From Actinospica acidithermotolerans (GTDB lineage: Bacteria > Actinomycetota > Actinomycetes > Streptomycetales > Catenulisporaceae), in contig NZ_JAGSOH010000008.1 of assembly GCF_018139625.1 (NCBI RefSeq), forward strand, positions 1 through 64,000: DNA of 64,000 nt, read 5' to 3'. The position numbers and the translations under genes are program-made. Shown one piece after another: positions 8,480 through 17,026 of this stretch; position 1 is the first letter of the stretch; every line of letters starts with the position of its first letter. The notes below the pieces were generated by a model that saw nothing but the letters and a program-made list of their open reading frames with translations, was not told where the DNA came from and did no database searches.

Positions 8480-9337
8480 TCAGCCCGCGACGCCCGCGGT
8501 CATCGTCGCGAGCATCTGCCCGGTGTCGACCCGCAACTGCATGCCGGTGACGTACCTGGACTCGTCCGATGCCAGGAAGAGCACGGCGTTGGAGATGTCG
8601 AGCGGCTCGACCCACGGCACGCCCATCGGCGAAGTCGCCGCGAAGGCGGGGATGGCGTCTTCCGCCGTCGGGTTCTCCAGATCCGGGCGGAAGGTCTTGT
8701 ACATCAGGTCGTTCTGAATCAGCGTCGTGTTGGTGTTGAACGGGTGCACGACGTTGACCCGGATCCTGCGGGCGGTGAACAGGCGGGCGATGTCGTGCGC
8801 GTAGCGCGCGACGGCCCGCTTCGCCGACGTGTAGCCCATCCCGCCGGGTCCCATCCGGTCGGTCGTGCCCTCCAGCATCGCGGCGGTGGAGGCCGTGATG
8901 ATGAGCGATGCTCCGTCGGGGATGTGCGGGGCGACCGCGTCCACGGCGTTGACGACGCCCAGGAAGTCGACCCCGAAGACCTCGGTGAAGGCCGCGAAGT
9001 CCTCCCTTTCGAACGACAGGATGCCGGCGTTCGCCACCAGGACGTCGATGTGGCCGAACTGCGCCATGCCGGCGGCGGCCGCGTCGTTCATCTGACCCCG
9101 ATCGCGCACGTCCGCCTTGATCGGGAGGATGCGCCGGCCGGTCGACTCGACGAGGCGGACGGTCTCGTCCATGTCCTCCTTCGTCGCCATCGGGTACGCG
9201 GCGGTGGGGATGTTCTCGAGGATGTCGACCGCGATGATGTCGGCCCCCTCCTCGGCGAGTCGCACCGCGTGGCTCCTGCCTTGGCCGCGTGCGGCTCCGG
9301 TGATGAAGGCGACCTTGCCCTCGACTCTCCCGGCCAT
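8480..9337 (-). CDS. Mycofactocin-coupled SDR family oxidoreductase
   Basis: A 285-residue SDR of the carveol dehydrogenase-like group, with ITGAARGQGRSHAVRLAEEGADIIAVDI, VANAG, Ser in IITASTAAM and YTSAKRA. Its C-terminal segment (FRPDLENPT, VTGMQLRVDTGQML) closely resembles the SDR at 370-1233, so the two are probable paralogues with related substrates. It is preceded on the same strand by another SDR (9366-10163) with a 28-bp gap. Dependence on mycofactocin is inferred from the family and from the mft genes in this window. Confidence 0.9.
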   Translation of the reverse strand: MAGRVEGKVAFITGAARGQGRSHAVRLAEEGADIIAVDILENIPTAAYPMATKEDMDETVRLVESTGRRILPIKADVRDRGQMNDAAAAGMAQFGHIDVLVANAGILSFEREDFAAFTEVFGVDFLGVVNAVDAVAPHIPDGASLIITASTAAMLEGTTDRMGPGGMGYTSAKRAVARYAHDIARLFTARRIRVNVVHPFNTNTTLIQNDLMYKTFRPDLENPTAEDAIPAFAATSPMGVPWVEPLDISNAVLFLASDESRYVTGMQLRVDTGQMLATMTAGVAG

Positions 9338-9365
9338 ATTCAGCTCCTTAATAGGGGGTCCGCGC

Positions 9366-10163
9366 TCAGCGGCCCGCGTCGATGTTCGATCCGCCGTCCA
9401 CCATGAAGCTGTGGCCGGTCATATAGCTGGCGGCGTCGCTGGCCAGGAACACCGCGACCGAAGCGGTCTCGTTTCCGCCGGCGAACCGGCGCAGCGGGAT
9501 CATCGCGCGCATGCGCTCCTTCGTCGCGTCGTCCGCGCCCGCCGGGCCCAGCAGCATCCCCGGGGTGTCCCAGGCGGCGGGGCAGATGGTGTTCACCCGG
9601 ATCCCGTCCTGACCCCACTCGCGCGCGGCCACCCGCGTCGCCGCGCGAATCGCCTCCTTGGTCGCGGCGTAGGCGAGGTGCTCGGCATTGCCCTTGACGC
9701 CCGCGCCGGAGCCGACGTTGATGATGGAGCCGCCGCGCTCCTTGAGATGCGGGTAGGCGGCCTGCATGAAGTAGTAGGTGCCGTAGAAGCCGCTGTGGAG
9801 ATGCGCGTGCAGCAGGTCCTCGCTCGTCTCCATGAACGGCGACGTGACCACGCGGAGGTTGTGCGCACCGTTGAAGACGATGTCGAGGCCGCCGAACTCC
9901 GCGACTGCCGCGGCCACCGCCGCCTCGACCTGGTCGCGCTTGCTCACGTCGCAGGTGATGCCGAGACCCGGTGCGCCGTGGTCGGCGAGCTCCGCGGCGA
10001 CTTTGGCGGCGTTCTCGCCGTTGATGTCGATCACCGCCACGCGCGCTCCGGCCTGGGTCATCGCGATGGCGGTGTCACGCCCGACGCCCTGACCGGCGCC
10101 CGTCACGATCGCCACCTTGTCCTTCAGTGCCCCGTCCAGGAACGCGAGATTCCGCTCGGTCAC
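9366..10163 (-). CDS. SDR family oxidoreductase
   Basis: A 265-residue classical SDR. It has the glycine motif TGAGQGVGR, an acidic residue after strand 2 (VAVIDING) favouring NAD(H), FNGAHN in place of the usual NNAG, Ser in NVGSGAG, YAATKEA and a C-terminal TGHSFMVDGGSNIDAG. The wording differs from the mycofactocin-coupled group. It starts with GTG at 10163 after GGAGGATGAC. The promoter region (10164-10229) holds a TACCGTAAGC element also found at the 4761 promoter. The substitution in the NNAG motif is unusual. Confidence 0.87.
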   Translation of the reverse strand: MTERNLAFLDGALKDKVAIVTGAGQGVGRDTAIAMTQAGARVAVIDINGENAAKVAAELADHGAPGLGITCDVSKRDQVEAAVAAAVAEFGGLDIVFNGAHNLRVVTSPFMETSEDLLHAHLHSGFYGTYYFMQAAYPHLKERGGSIINVGSGAGVKGNAEHLAYAATKEAIRAATRVAAREWGQDGIRVNTICPAAWDTPGMLLGPAGADDATKERMRAMIPLRRFAGGNETASVAVFLASDAASYMTGHSFMVDGGSNIDAGR

Positions 10164-10190
10164 GTCATCCTCCTCGTCAATATAGTGATA

Positions 10191-10212
10191 CTTACCGTAA
10201 GCCGTACTGTAT
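10191..10212. promoter_or_regulatory. CTTACCGTAAG-type palindromic element
   Basis: CTTACCGTAAG is a near-perfect palindrome, and its extension through GTACTGTAT matches the 4761 element at 16 of 20 positions. It lies about 30 bp upstream of the GTG start of the minus-strand SDR at 10163, where a repressor would block transcription. Confidence 0.5.
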
Positions 10213-10229
10213 TTGATAGGCAGAACATG

Positions 10230-11030
10230 CTAGACCCGGTCGAACGAGGCGCCCGCGAACACGCGCGGTCCGCGGAGGGAGGCCTCTGCGCCGCCGTCGA
10301 TGAAGATGGACTGACCCGTGATGTGCGTGTTCTCCTCGCTCGCGAGCCAGGCGAGCAGGTTCGCGACCACCTCGGGCCGACCCGGGCCGGCGAGCGGCAT
10401 CGGGACGCTGCGCGCCATCACAGCGCGGCCTTGCTCGGTCGCCAGGAACGAGGCCGTCATCGGCGTGACGAACGTGCCCGGTGCGACGCTGTTGAGCGGA
10501 ATCCCGGCGCCCGCCCACTCGTCTGTGATCGCGGCCGCCCGCACCCACTCGGCGATCGCCCGCTTGCTCGAGCTGTAGATGTACCCCGCCTTACCGTCCG
10601 CCACGAGCTGCCGAGTGAGCGTCGACACGGCGCCCTCGTCACCCTGGAGCAGGAGTTCGGTGAGCTCCGGGAGGTTCGGCATCACGACCGAGATCGAGGA
10701 GACGAGCACGGCTCGCGGCGCCGCGGATCCCAGCAGCAGCGGGCGCAGGCCCACCACGGCGTCGCGCGCGCCGAAGAAGTTGATCTCGGCTCCCAGCGGG
10801 TCCATCCCGCCGACGCCCGCGACCGCGATCACCGCGTCGAGCGCACCGCCCGTGGCAGCCGCGACTCGGTCGCCCAGAGCCGCGCGCTGCTCGGCCTGGG
10901 CCAGGTTCACTTCGATCTCGGCGCCCGCACGGTCGATGCCGACCACGCGGTGGCCCTGGCCTTCGAGTAGCTCCTTGGTCGCCTTGCCGATGCCCGAGGC
11001 GGACCCGGTGACTGCGTAGATCCTGCTCAT
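10230..11030 (-). CDS. SDR family oxidoreductase, 3-alpha-HSD-like
   Basis: A 266-residue SDR resembling the 3-alpha-hydroxysteroid dehydrogenase/carbonyl reductase subgroup. Its glycine motif is TGSASGIGKAT, with a short linker to VIAVAGVGG, a Ser in VSSISVV and a YSSSKRA Tyr/Lys pair. It is clearly paralogous to the SDR at 16230-17018: both share SGIGKATKELLE, SSKRAI.EWVRAAA-like and FIDGG segments. It overlaps the upstream lyase-family gene by 4 bp (ATGA), so it is part of a four-gene operon with the lyase, cupin and enoyl-CoA hydratase-like genes. Confidence 0.87.
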   Translation of the reverse strand: MSRIYAVTGSASGIGKATKELLEGQGHRVVGIDRAGAEIEVNLAQAEQRAALGDRVAAATGGALDAVIAVAGVGGMDPLGAEINFFGARDAVVGLRPLLLGSAAPRAVLVSSISVVMPNLPELTELLLQGDEGAVSTLTRQLVADGKAGYIYSSSKRAIAEWVRAAAITDEWAGAGIPLNSVAPGTFVTPMTASFLATEQGRAVMARSVPMPLAGPGRPEVVANLLAWLASEENTHITGQSIFIDGGAEASLRGPRVFAGASFDRV

Positions 11031-11974
11031 GACTCTCCTTCATCGTCTGCTGTCTCGGCTCCGCCGAACTCCCGCTCGTGCTCGGCGACGCGGTCGTAAC
11101 CGACCAACTTCATGTACTGCGAGGGCGTCAGCGGGTTCGGGTGGTCGGTGAAGTACCGGCTCGCGCGCCCGTCCTCAAGCGCCTCGCGCAGGGCCAGGGT
11201 CATGGCGGCGGTCGCGGCGTTGAACGCGACGAGCGGGACGATGACCCAGGTGAAGCCCACGTCGCGCAATTCGGACGCTGAGAACGTGCGGTCCACGCCG
11301 CCCACCGTGACAACGGGCCCGTCGATCTCGCGGACGATGCGCCGGTACCACTCCAGCCGCTCCGGCGGCGGAAGCTCGGCGAGCCGGCGCCCGTCCACCT
11401 CGACAGCGCGCACGAGCGGGAAGGCCACGTCGGCGCCGGCCTCGAGGAACAGGTTCGAGCGCTCGATGAGATCGTCGACGGAGACGGTGGAGTCGGTCCG
11501 TCCGACGACGAGGAAGTCGGGATCGGTCCTGGCGGCCAACGCGGCCTTCACGCGTCCCACGGCTTCGCTCTTGGGGATCACCGCGGGACCCTGCGCCCCG
11601 TTGCGCGTGATCGGGAAGGGCACGTCCTCGATGTGGATCCCGCCCGCGCCGGCCCGCTCGAGTTCACGCGTCGCCCGCAGGATGTCCTCCACTCCCCCGA
11701 ATCCGGTGTCCAGATCCGCCAGGATCGGGATGTCGACGGCCGCGGTGATGCGCCCCACCTGGCTCGCCACCTCGGGCATCGTGTAGACCATGCCGGCGTA
11801 GGCGAATTGGCTGGTGTGGAAGGCGCCGCCGCTGAAGTGCAGGGACGAGAAGCCGACGTGCTCGGCGAGTTTCGCCGACCACGCGTCGAAGCACCCTGCG
11901 GAGAGCAGCCACCCGTCTCGCAACTGCGCCCGCAGCGTCGGCCGTTTCCCGGTCGATCCGGTTTCCTGGCTCAT
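11027..11974 (-). CDS. Isocitrate lyase/PEP mutase family protein
   Basis: A 315-residue alpha/beta-barrel enzyme of the superfamily that includes 2-methylisocitrate lyase, oxaloacetate decarboxylase and PEP mutase. Landmarks are FDAWSAKLAE near the N-terminus, ILADLDTGFGG (metal-binding Asp residues), GIHIEDVPFP and VGRTDS. The strictly conserved KKCGH-type loop of true isocitrate lyases is not seen, so a C-C lyase on another 2-hydroxy or 2-oxo acid is more likely. It overlaps both neighbours by 4 bp, so the cluster is tightly coupled. The exact reaction cannot be predicted. Confidence 0.82.
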   Translation of the reverse strand: MSQETGSTGKRPTLRAQLRDGWLLSAGCFDAWSAKLAEHVGFSSLHFSGGAFHTSQFAYAGMVYTMPEVASQVGRITAAVDIPILADLDTGFGGVEDILRATRELERAGAGGIHIEDVPFPITRNGAQGPAVIPKSEAVGRVKAALAARTDPDFLVVGRTDSTVSVDDLIERSNLFLEAGADVAFPLVRAVEVDGRRLAELPPPERLEWYRRIVREIDGPVVTVGGVDRTFSASELRDVGFTWVIVPLVAFNAATAAMTLALREALEDGRASRYFTDHPNPLTPSQYMKLVGYDRVAEHEREFGGAETADDEGES

Positions 11975-12390
11975 TTCCCGGGGATCCCGACGAGGATGTT
12001 CGACGTGACGCAGCCGTCGGGGCCGATCCGCCAGCCGTGGTCGACGGCGTTGATGACGGCGCAGTCACCCGGGCGCAGTTCGTGCTCTCCGTCGTCGAGC
12101 ACGAGCCACAGCGAGCCGTCGATGACCGTGATCGTGTCTATCGTGTTCGTGTAGTGCAGCGGGCGCACCTGATCGGCGGGGAACCTGACGCGGTTCCACC
12201 GGGCGGTCCCGACGGGAATGCCGTAATCGCGGTACTCGCTCTTCCCGGCGGGGCGGACGGATGAATCCGTGAGTTCGAGATCGATGATGCTTGTGGAGTT
12301 CACGTCGGTCGCGGCGGGATCGTGCTGCCATTCCCTCCGATCGACGACACACGAGCGCCCGTCGCGCTCTCCTGCGACGATCATCTGCAT
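11971..12390 (-). CDS. Cupin domain-containing protein
   Basis: A 139-residue small beta-barrel protein. The second half shows cupin motifs: LHYTNTIDTITVIDGSLWLVLDDGEHELRPGDCAVINAVDHGW, with His residues that could bind a metal. It may be an isomerase, decarboxylase or non-catalytic sensor of the pathway. It overlaps the downstream lyase gene by 4 bp and lies 6 bp after the enoyl-CoA hydratase-like gene. The ATG at 12390 lacks a strong ribosome binding site; a second ATG lies two codons in. Confidence 0.8.
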   Translation of the reverse strand: MQMIVAGERDGRSCVVDRREWQHDPAATDVNSTSIIDLELTDSSVRPAGKSEYRDYGIPVGTARWNRVRFPADQVRPLHYTNTIDTITVIDGSLWLVLDDGEHELRPGDCAVINAVDHGWRIGPDGCVTSNILVGIPGK

Positions 12391-12396
12391 GCGGGC

Positions 12397-13176
12397 TCAG
12401 ACCTTTCCCTGACGTGCGCTCATGGCGGCGAACATGGACATGTGCTCGTAGGCAAGGCCTGTGTGCAGATCCTCCGCGAACGCGCGGCGCCACGGCTGGT
12501 TCAAGGCGGCACGCGTGTTCTGCAGCGCCCACAGCGGCAATTTCGCCCACTGCCGCGCGAGTTCGAGCGCGCGCGGCATCAGCTCTTCGCTCGGCAGCAC
12601 CTCGCCCGCGACGCCGACTTCGAACGCTTCCTTGGCGTCGATGGTGCGCCCGGTCAGCAGGAAGTGACGCGCGCGGTTGATGCCGATGAGGTTGGTCCAG
12701 ACGATCTGCATTCCGTCGGCCGGCGGGATGCCCTGGACGATGTGGGCCTCGTCGCGGAACTCGGCGGTGTCTGAGATGAGAACGACGTCGGCGAGCAGCG
12801 GCAGCTCCGAGTGGGCCACCACCGGGCCGTTGACGGCGGCGATCACCGGGATCTCCAGCGCGACGAAGTTGCGCAGCATCCGAGCGCCGTCGCGGTAGAG
12901 GCGAACGAGGTAGTTGGGCCCGTCGATCTTGCCCTGGCGCAGGAAGTCCTCGGTGTCGACGGCCGCGCAGTACGCGTCGCCGGTGCCGGTCAGGACGACC
13001 ACCCGGTTCTCGTAATCGCCGTTGACGTACTCGAACAGCTCACCGAGATCGTGGTGTGTTCGCTCGTCCCAGAGGAAGGGGCCGCCGTTCTTGTGCAGGC
13101 GCAGGGTCAGCACCCCGTCCTCGCGCTCGATGTGCACGGTCGGGTAGCGGTCGATGTAGTCGCTGAGCGAACTCAT
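12397..13176 (-). CDS. Enoyl-CoA hydratase/isomerase family protein
   Basis: A 259-residue crotonase-fold protein. The oxyanion-hole segments look like VVVLTGTGDAYCAAVD and PVIAAVNGPVVAHSELPLLADVVLISD. The usual A-G-A-D/GG signatures are altered, and GGPF replaces the common NRP region, so it may act on a non-CoA or unusual substrate, as 6-oxocamphor hydrolase-like members do with cyclic diketones. The start ATG 13176 has GGAG 5 nt upstream; an upstream ATG would lack one. It is the first gene of the operon 13176 to 10230. Confidence 0.82.
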   Translation of the reverse strand: MSSLSDYIDRYPTVHIEREDGVLTLRLHKNGGPFLWDERTHHDLGELFEYVNGDYENRVVVLTGTGDAYCAAVDTEDFLRQGKIDGPNYLVRLYRDGARMLRNFVALEIPVIAAVNGPVVAHSELPLLADVVLISDTAEFRDEAHIVQGIPPADGMQIVWTNLIGINRARHFLLTGRTIDAKEAFEVGVAGEVLPSEELMPRALELARQWAKLPLWALQNTRAALNQPWRRAFAEDLHTGLAYEHMSMFAAMSARQGKV

Positions 13177-13304
13177 GGAAGCTCCAGATTTCGAGCAGGG
13201 CGGCCGGCGATTGCGCGCCACGCTCCTGGTGCGGGCGACGTCGCCACGGGAAGTCCGGCCGGATCCGCGGATCCGCGTGATCCTTCGTCGGCCATCGGGC
13301 CGAA

Positions 13305-13350
13305 GATAGCATGCAGATGCCTATCCGGTAAACCTTACGATTAGGCAGTC
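13305..13350. promoter_or_regulatory. Promoter region of the ECH operon with imperfect repeats
   Basis: GATAGCATGC (13305-13314) contains TAGCATGC, eight bases of the 12-bp TetR operator core, and GATAG/CTATC flank it as an inverted repeat (13305-13325). CCTTACGATTAGG just downstream resembles the CTTACSGTAAG element weakly. Both similarities are by eye and may be coincidental. Confidence 0.3.
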
Positions 13351-13408
13351 TATAGCGCCTGTCCAGCGGCGAAATCCCCCGGACACATCTGGCGGATGAC
13401 CGGAGGTT

Positions 13409-13428
13409 ATGAGTAGCATGCTACTCAT
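13409..13428. promoter_or_regulatory. Perfect 20-bp palindromic operator overlapping the start codon
   Basis: ATGAGTAGCATGCTACTCAT is a perfect 20-bp palindrome containing the same GTAGCATGCTAC core (13413-13424) as the double operator at 7613-7645. It covers three possible in-frame ATG starts (13409, 13418, 13427) of the FAD/Fe-S dehydrogenase gene. Repressor bound here would block initiation or elongation. Confidence 0.85.
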
Positions 13429-16237
13429 GCCTGCTGACTCAGTGACGAGACTGCTGCGCGCCGAGGGTCTCGACGTGCAGGACGACGCCGGGACCAGGGC
13501 GCGCTACTCCTCGGACGCGTCGCTCTACCGGATGCCGCCCATCGCGGTCGTCCGTCCGCGAACGACGGCCGAGGTGGCCAGCACTCTCGCCGTCGCCCGC
13601 GAGACGGCGACGCCGCTCACCGCTCGCGGTGCCGGGACGTCCGTCGCGGGCAACGCCGTCGGACCGGGCATCGTGCTCGACTTCTCCCGGCACCTGAACC
13701 GGGTCCTGAGCGTGGACCCGGAGGCGAGGACCGCGATCGTGCAGCCCGGCGCCGTCCAGGCGGTGCTCCAGGCGGCCGTCGCGCCGTACGGCGTGCGCTT
13801 CGGCCCGGACCCGTCGACGCACTCCCGGTGCACGATCGGCGGAATGATCGGGAACAACGCGTGCGGATCCCGATCGCTCGCCTACGGCCGGACCTCGGAC
13901 AACGTGCTCGGCCTCAAGCTGCTCACCGCCGCCGGCGAGGCGCTCGAAACCGGCTACGCGGACGGGAGACCCTACGTACGCGGCGGCGAGGACCTCCTCG
14001 ATCGCGTACGCCAGGTCATGCGGCGCAACCTCGCGCCCGCGCGCACGGAACTCGACCGCTTCGGGCGGCAGGTATCCGGCTATGCCGCCCAGCACCTGCT
14101 GCCCGAACGGTTCGACCTGACCAAGGCCCTGGTCGGCTCGGAGGGCACGCTCGCCGTCGTCACCGAGGCCACGGTCCGGCTGGTGAGCGATCCGTCGACG
14201 CGCATGGTCGTCGCGATCGGCTTCGAGACCATCGTCGCGGCCGCCGGCGCGGCACCGTCGGTCGTCGCGCACGGCCCCACGGCCTGCGAAGGCCTCGATT
14301 CGCGGCTGGTCGACGTACTGCGGGCGCGTCGAGGCGAAGGCGCCGTGCCGCCGCTGCCGCGCGGCGGCGCGTGGTTGTTCGTGGAACTCTCCGGCGACGA
14401 CGAGCAGGAGGTCCTCGATCGCGCGAAGCGGCTTGCCGACGCGCAGTTCGGGCTCGACGCGCTCGTCATCCGCGAACCGGAGCGGCAGGCGAGGCTGTGG
14501 CGGATCCGCGAGGACGGTGCGGGACTGGCAGGGCGCTCACCGGCCGATCTGCCTGCTTGGCCGGGCTGGGAGGACGCGGCCGTCCCACCCAGCATGCTCG
14601 GCTCCTACCTCGCACGCTTCGACGAACTGGTGGACGAATACGGCCTGACCTCGGCCCCGTTCGGACACTTCGGCGAGGGCTGCATGCACGTGCGCCTCGA
14701 CTTCCCGCTCGGCCGGCCCGACGGAATCAGCGTGATGCGTTCCTTCATGACCGACGCCGCGGCCCTGGTCGGCGAGTTCGGCGGTTCGCTCTCGGGCGAG
14801 CACGGCGACGGCCGGGCCCGCAGTGAACTGCTGCCGCACATGTACTCCCCCGAGGCGATCGCCTTGTTCGGCGCGGTGAAGGCAGCCTTCGATCCCGACA
14901 ACCTGCTCAATCCTGGAGTCCTGGTCAGCCCCGACCCGATCGACGCCAATCTGCGATTGACCGGCCGCTTCCCGATCCAGCGGTCGCTGGCCCTGGCGTA
15001 TGCGCACGACGGCGGCGACCTTGCGCAGGCGGTCCATCGGTGCACCGGCGTGGGCAGATGCCGCGCCGACAACTCCGGTGCCGGTGGCGTCATGTGCCCC
15101 TCGTACCTTGCGACCAGGGAGGAGAAGGACTCCACGCGCGGACGTGCACGAATCCTGCAGGAGGTCGTGCGCGGTGAACTGCCCTGGGGAGCGCCCGCGG
15201 TGCGGGACGCGCTGGATCTGTGCCTGTCCTGCAAGGGCTGCTCCTCCGACTGCCCGACCGGCGTCGACATGGCGGCCTACAAGTCCGAGGTTCTCCATCA
15301 GACCTACCGCCGACGGCTGCGCCCGCGCTCGCACTACTCGCTCGGGAAGCTGCCGATGTGGTCGCGGCTCGCCTCCCGCACTCCTCGCCTCGTCAACCTC
15401 CTGATGAGACTGCCGCTCGTCGGCCGCCTCGCCCTGTGGGCGGCGGGGGTGGACTCGCGGCGATCCGTTCCCGCCTTCGCTCCCCGGACCTTCCGCCGCG
15501 GCTTCCGGGCAACCGCAGGCGGCGGCACACCCGTGCTGCTGTTCGTCGACTCGTTCTCGAACTCCTTCGACCCGGCTGTCGCCGAATCGGTCGTCCGCGT
15601 ACTGGAGAGCGCCGGGTACGCGCCATACCTGCCGGAACGTCAGGTGTGCTGCGGACTGACGTGGATCACAACGGGACAGCTGGATTCCGCCAAGCAGATC
15701 CTGGCCGAGACCGTTCGCCGGCTGGCCGACGCCGCGCGCGCCGGCGTGCCCATCGTCGGCGTCGAGCCGTCCTGCACCGCCGTGCTGCGCTCGGACGTTC
15801 TCGAACTGCTCCCCGAGGACCGGGACGCCGCTCTCGTCGCAGCGTCGGTCCGCACCCTGTCCGAACTGCTTTCCGCGACCGACGGCTACCGGCCGCCGGA
15901 CCTTGCCGGGCTCCAGGTGATCGCCCAACCGCACTGCCATCATCACGCCGTCCTCGGGTGGGATGCCGATGCCGCGTTGCTGGCACGAACAGGGGCGAAG
16001 GTGCGCCGGCTCGCCGGATGCTGCGGGCTGGCGGGCAACTTCGGCGTCGAACGCGGGCACTACGAGGTCTCCGTCGCGGTAGCGGAGCAGAACCTGCTTC
16101 CGGCACTCGACGACGCACCGAACGCGGTCGTGCTCGCCGACGGCTTCTCCTGCCGGACACAGGTCGCGGATCTCCGCGGCCGACCGGCACTCCACCTCGC
16201 ACAGTTACTCGACCCCAAGGAGATTCCCCATGTCTAG
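13409..16237 (+). CDS. FAD-linked oxidase/Fe-S 2-hydroxyacid dehydrogenase, fused
   Basis: A 942-residue membrane-associated type dehydrogenase resembling D-lactate/D-2-hydroxyglutarate dehydrogenases fused to a GlpC-like half. The N-terminal PCMH-type FAD domain has LTARGAGTSVAGNAVG, DPSTHSRCTIGGMIGNNACG and GSEGTLAVVTEAT. A C-terminal FAD-oxidase domain follows (HFGEGCMHVRLDFP, SGEHGDG). Two cysteine motifs then appear (CTGVGRCR...MCPSY and CLSCKGCSSDCPTG), and two CCG domains (CCGLTW, GCCGLAG). Electrons probably go to the quinone pool. The start is uncertain: 13409 has GGAGG only 2 nt away, 13418 has it 11 nt away. It overlaps the next SDR by 8 bp. Confidence 0.9.
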   Translation: MSSMLLMPADSVTRLLRAEGLDVQDDAGTRARYSSDASLYRMPPIAVVRPRTTAEVASTLAVARETATPLTARGAGTSVAGNAVGPGIVLDFSRHLNRVLSVDPEARTAIVQPGAVQAVLQAAVAPYGVRFGPDPSTHSRCTIGGMIGNNACGSRSLAYGRTSDNVLGLKLLTAAGEALETGYADGRPYVRGGEDLLDRVRQVMRRNLAPARTELDRFGRQVSGYAAQHLLPERFDLTKALVGSEGTLAVVTEATVRLVSDPSTRMVVAIGFETIVAAAGAAPSVVAHGPTACEGLDSRLVDVLRARRGEGAVPPLPRGGAWLFVELSGDDEQEVLDRAKRLADAQFGLDALVIREPERQARLWRIREDGAGLAGRSPADLPAWPGWEDAAVPPSMLGSYLARFDELVDEYGLTSAPFGHFGEGCMHVRLDFPLGRPDGISVMRSFMTDAAALVGEFGGSLSGEHGDGRARSELLPHMYSPEAIALFGAVKAAFDPDNLLNPGVLVSPDPIDANLRLTGRFPIQRSLALAYAHDGGDLAQAVHRCTGVGRCRADNSGAGGVMCPSYLATREEKDSTRGRARILQEVVRGELPWGAPAVRDALDLCLSCKGCSSDCPTGVDMAAYKSEVLHQTYRRRLRPRSHYSLGKLPMWSRLASRTPRLVNLLMRLPLVGRLALWAAGVDSRRSVPAFAPRTFRRGFRATAGGGTPVLLFVDSFSNSFDPAVAESVVRVLESAGYAPYLPERQVCCGLTWITTGQLDSAKQILAETVRRLADAARAGVPIVGVEPSCTAVLRSDVLELLPEDRDAALVAASVRTLSELLSATDGYRPPDLAGLQVIAQPHCHHHAVLGWDADAALLARTGAKVRRLAGCCGLAGNFGVERGHYEVSVAVAEQNLLPALDDAPNAVVLADGFSCRTQVADLRGRPALHLAQLLDPKEIPHV

Positions 16238-17018
16238 GACCTACGTCATCACAGGTACCGCCTCCGGCATCGGAAAGGCGACCAAGGAGCTGCTTGAAGA
16301 GGCCGGGCACCGGGTGATCGGGATCGGCCGCCGCGACACCGAGATCATCATCGACCTCGCCGATCCCGCGCAGCGCGCGACGATGGCGGACCGTGTCGCG
16401 GAGGCGTCGGGCGGCGCCGTCGACGTGGTGATGGCGGTGGCCGGCTCGGTGACGACGTCCCCCTCGGACGTGCAGGTGAACTACTTCGCCGCGCGGGAGA
16501 CCGTGGAGAGCCTTCGCCCGCTGCTGCTCAAGTCCCCGGCGCCGCGCGCCGTGGTCGTCTCATCGATCTCCGCGGTCCACCCCGACGACCCCGAGCTCAC
16601 CCAGGCGCTGCGCGACGACGATGAAAAGCTCGCCATGAGCCTGGCCGCGCGCAACACCGAGCAGGGCACCGGCGGATACAACTACACCTCCAGCAAGCGG
16701 GCGATCTCGGAGTGGGTCCGCAGCGCCGCCGTCGCCCCCGAATGGGCCGGTGCCGGCATCCCGCTCAACAACGTCGCGCCCGCGACCTTCATCACCGGAC
16801 TGACCGAGAAGATCGTCACCACCCCCGAAGGCCGCGCGATGCTGGCGAAGACCACTCCGATGCCGCTGCACGGCCCCGGGGAGGCCGTCGTCGTCGCCCG
16901 GCTGCTCGCGTGGATCACGAGCGAGGCGAACACGCACCTCACCGGCCAGGCGGTCTTCATCGACGGGGGCTGCGAAGCGGTCCTGCGCGGTCCGCGGGTC
17001 TTCGGCAAGGAAATCTGA
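16230..17018 (+). CDS. SDR family oxidoreductase, 3-alpha-HSD-like
   Basis: A 262-residue SDR with TGTASGIGKATKELLEEAGH, VMAVAGS, Ser in VVSSISAV and YTSSKRA as the Tyr/Lys pair. It is a close paralogue of the protein at 10230-11030, which suggests successive or alternative oxidation steps on similar alcohols. An ATG at 16230 overlaps the end of the FAD/Fe-S gene by 8 bp, so it is co-transcribed with it, and pyruvate carboxylase follows after 8 bp. Confidence 0.87.
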   Translation: MSRTYVITGTASGIGKATKELLEEAGHRVIGIGRRDTEIIIDLADPAQRATMADRVAEASGGAVDVVMAVAGSVTTSPSDVQVNYFAARETVESLRPLLLKSPAPRAVVVSSISAVHPDDPELTQALRDDDEKLAMSLAARNTEQGTGGYNYTSSKRAISEWVRSAAVAPEWAGAGIPLNNVAPATFITGLTEKIVTTPEGRAMLAKTTPMPLHGPGEAVVVARLLAWITSEANTHLTGQAVFIDGGCEAVLRGPRVFGKEI

Positions 17019-17026
17019 GGAGCGGG

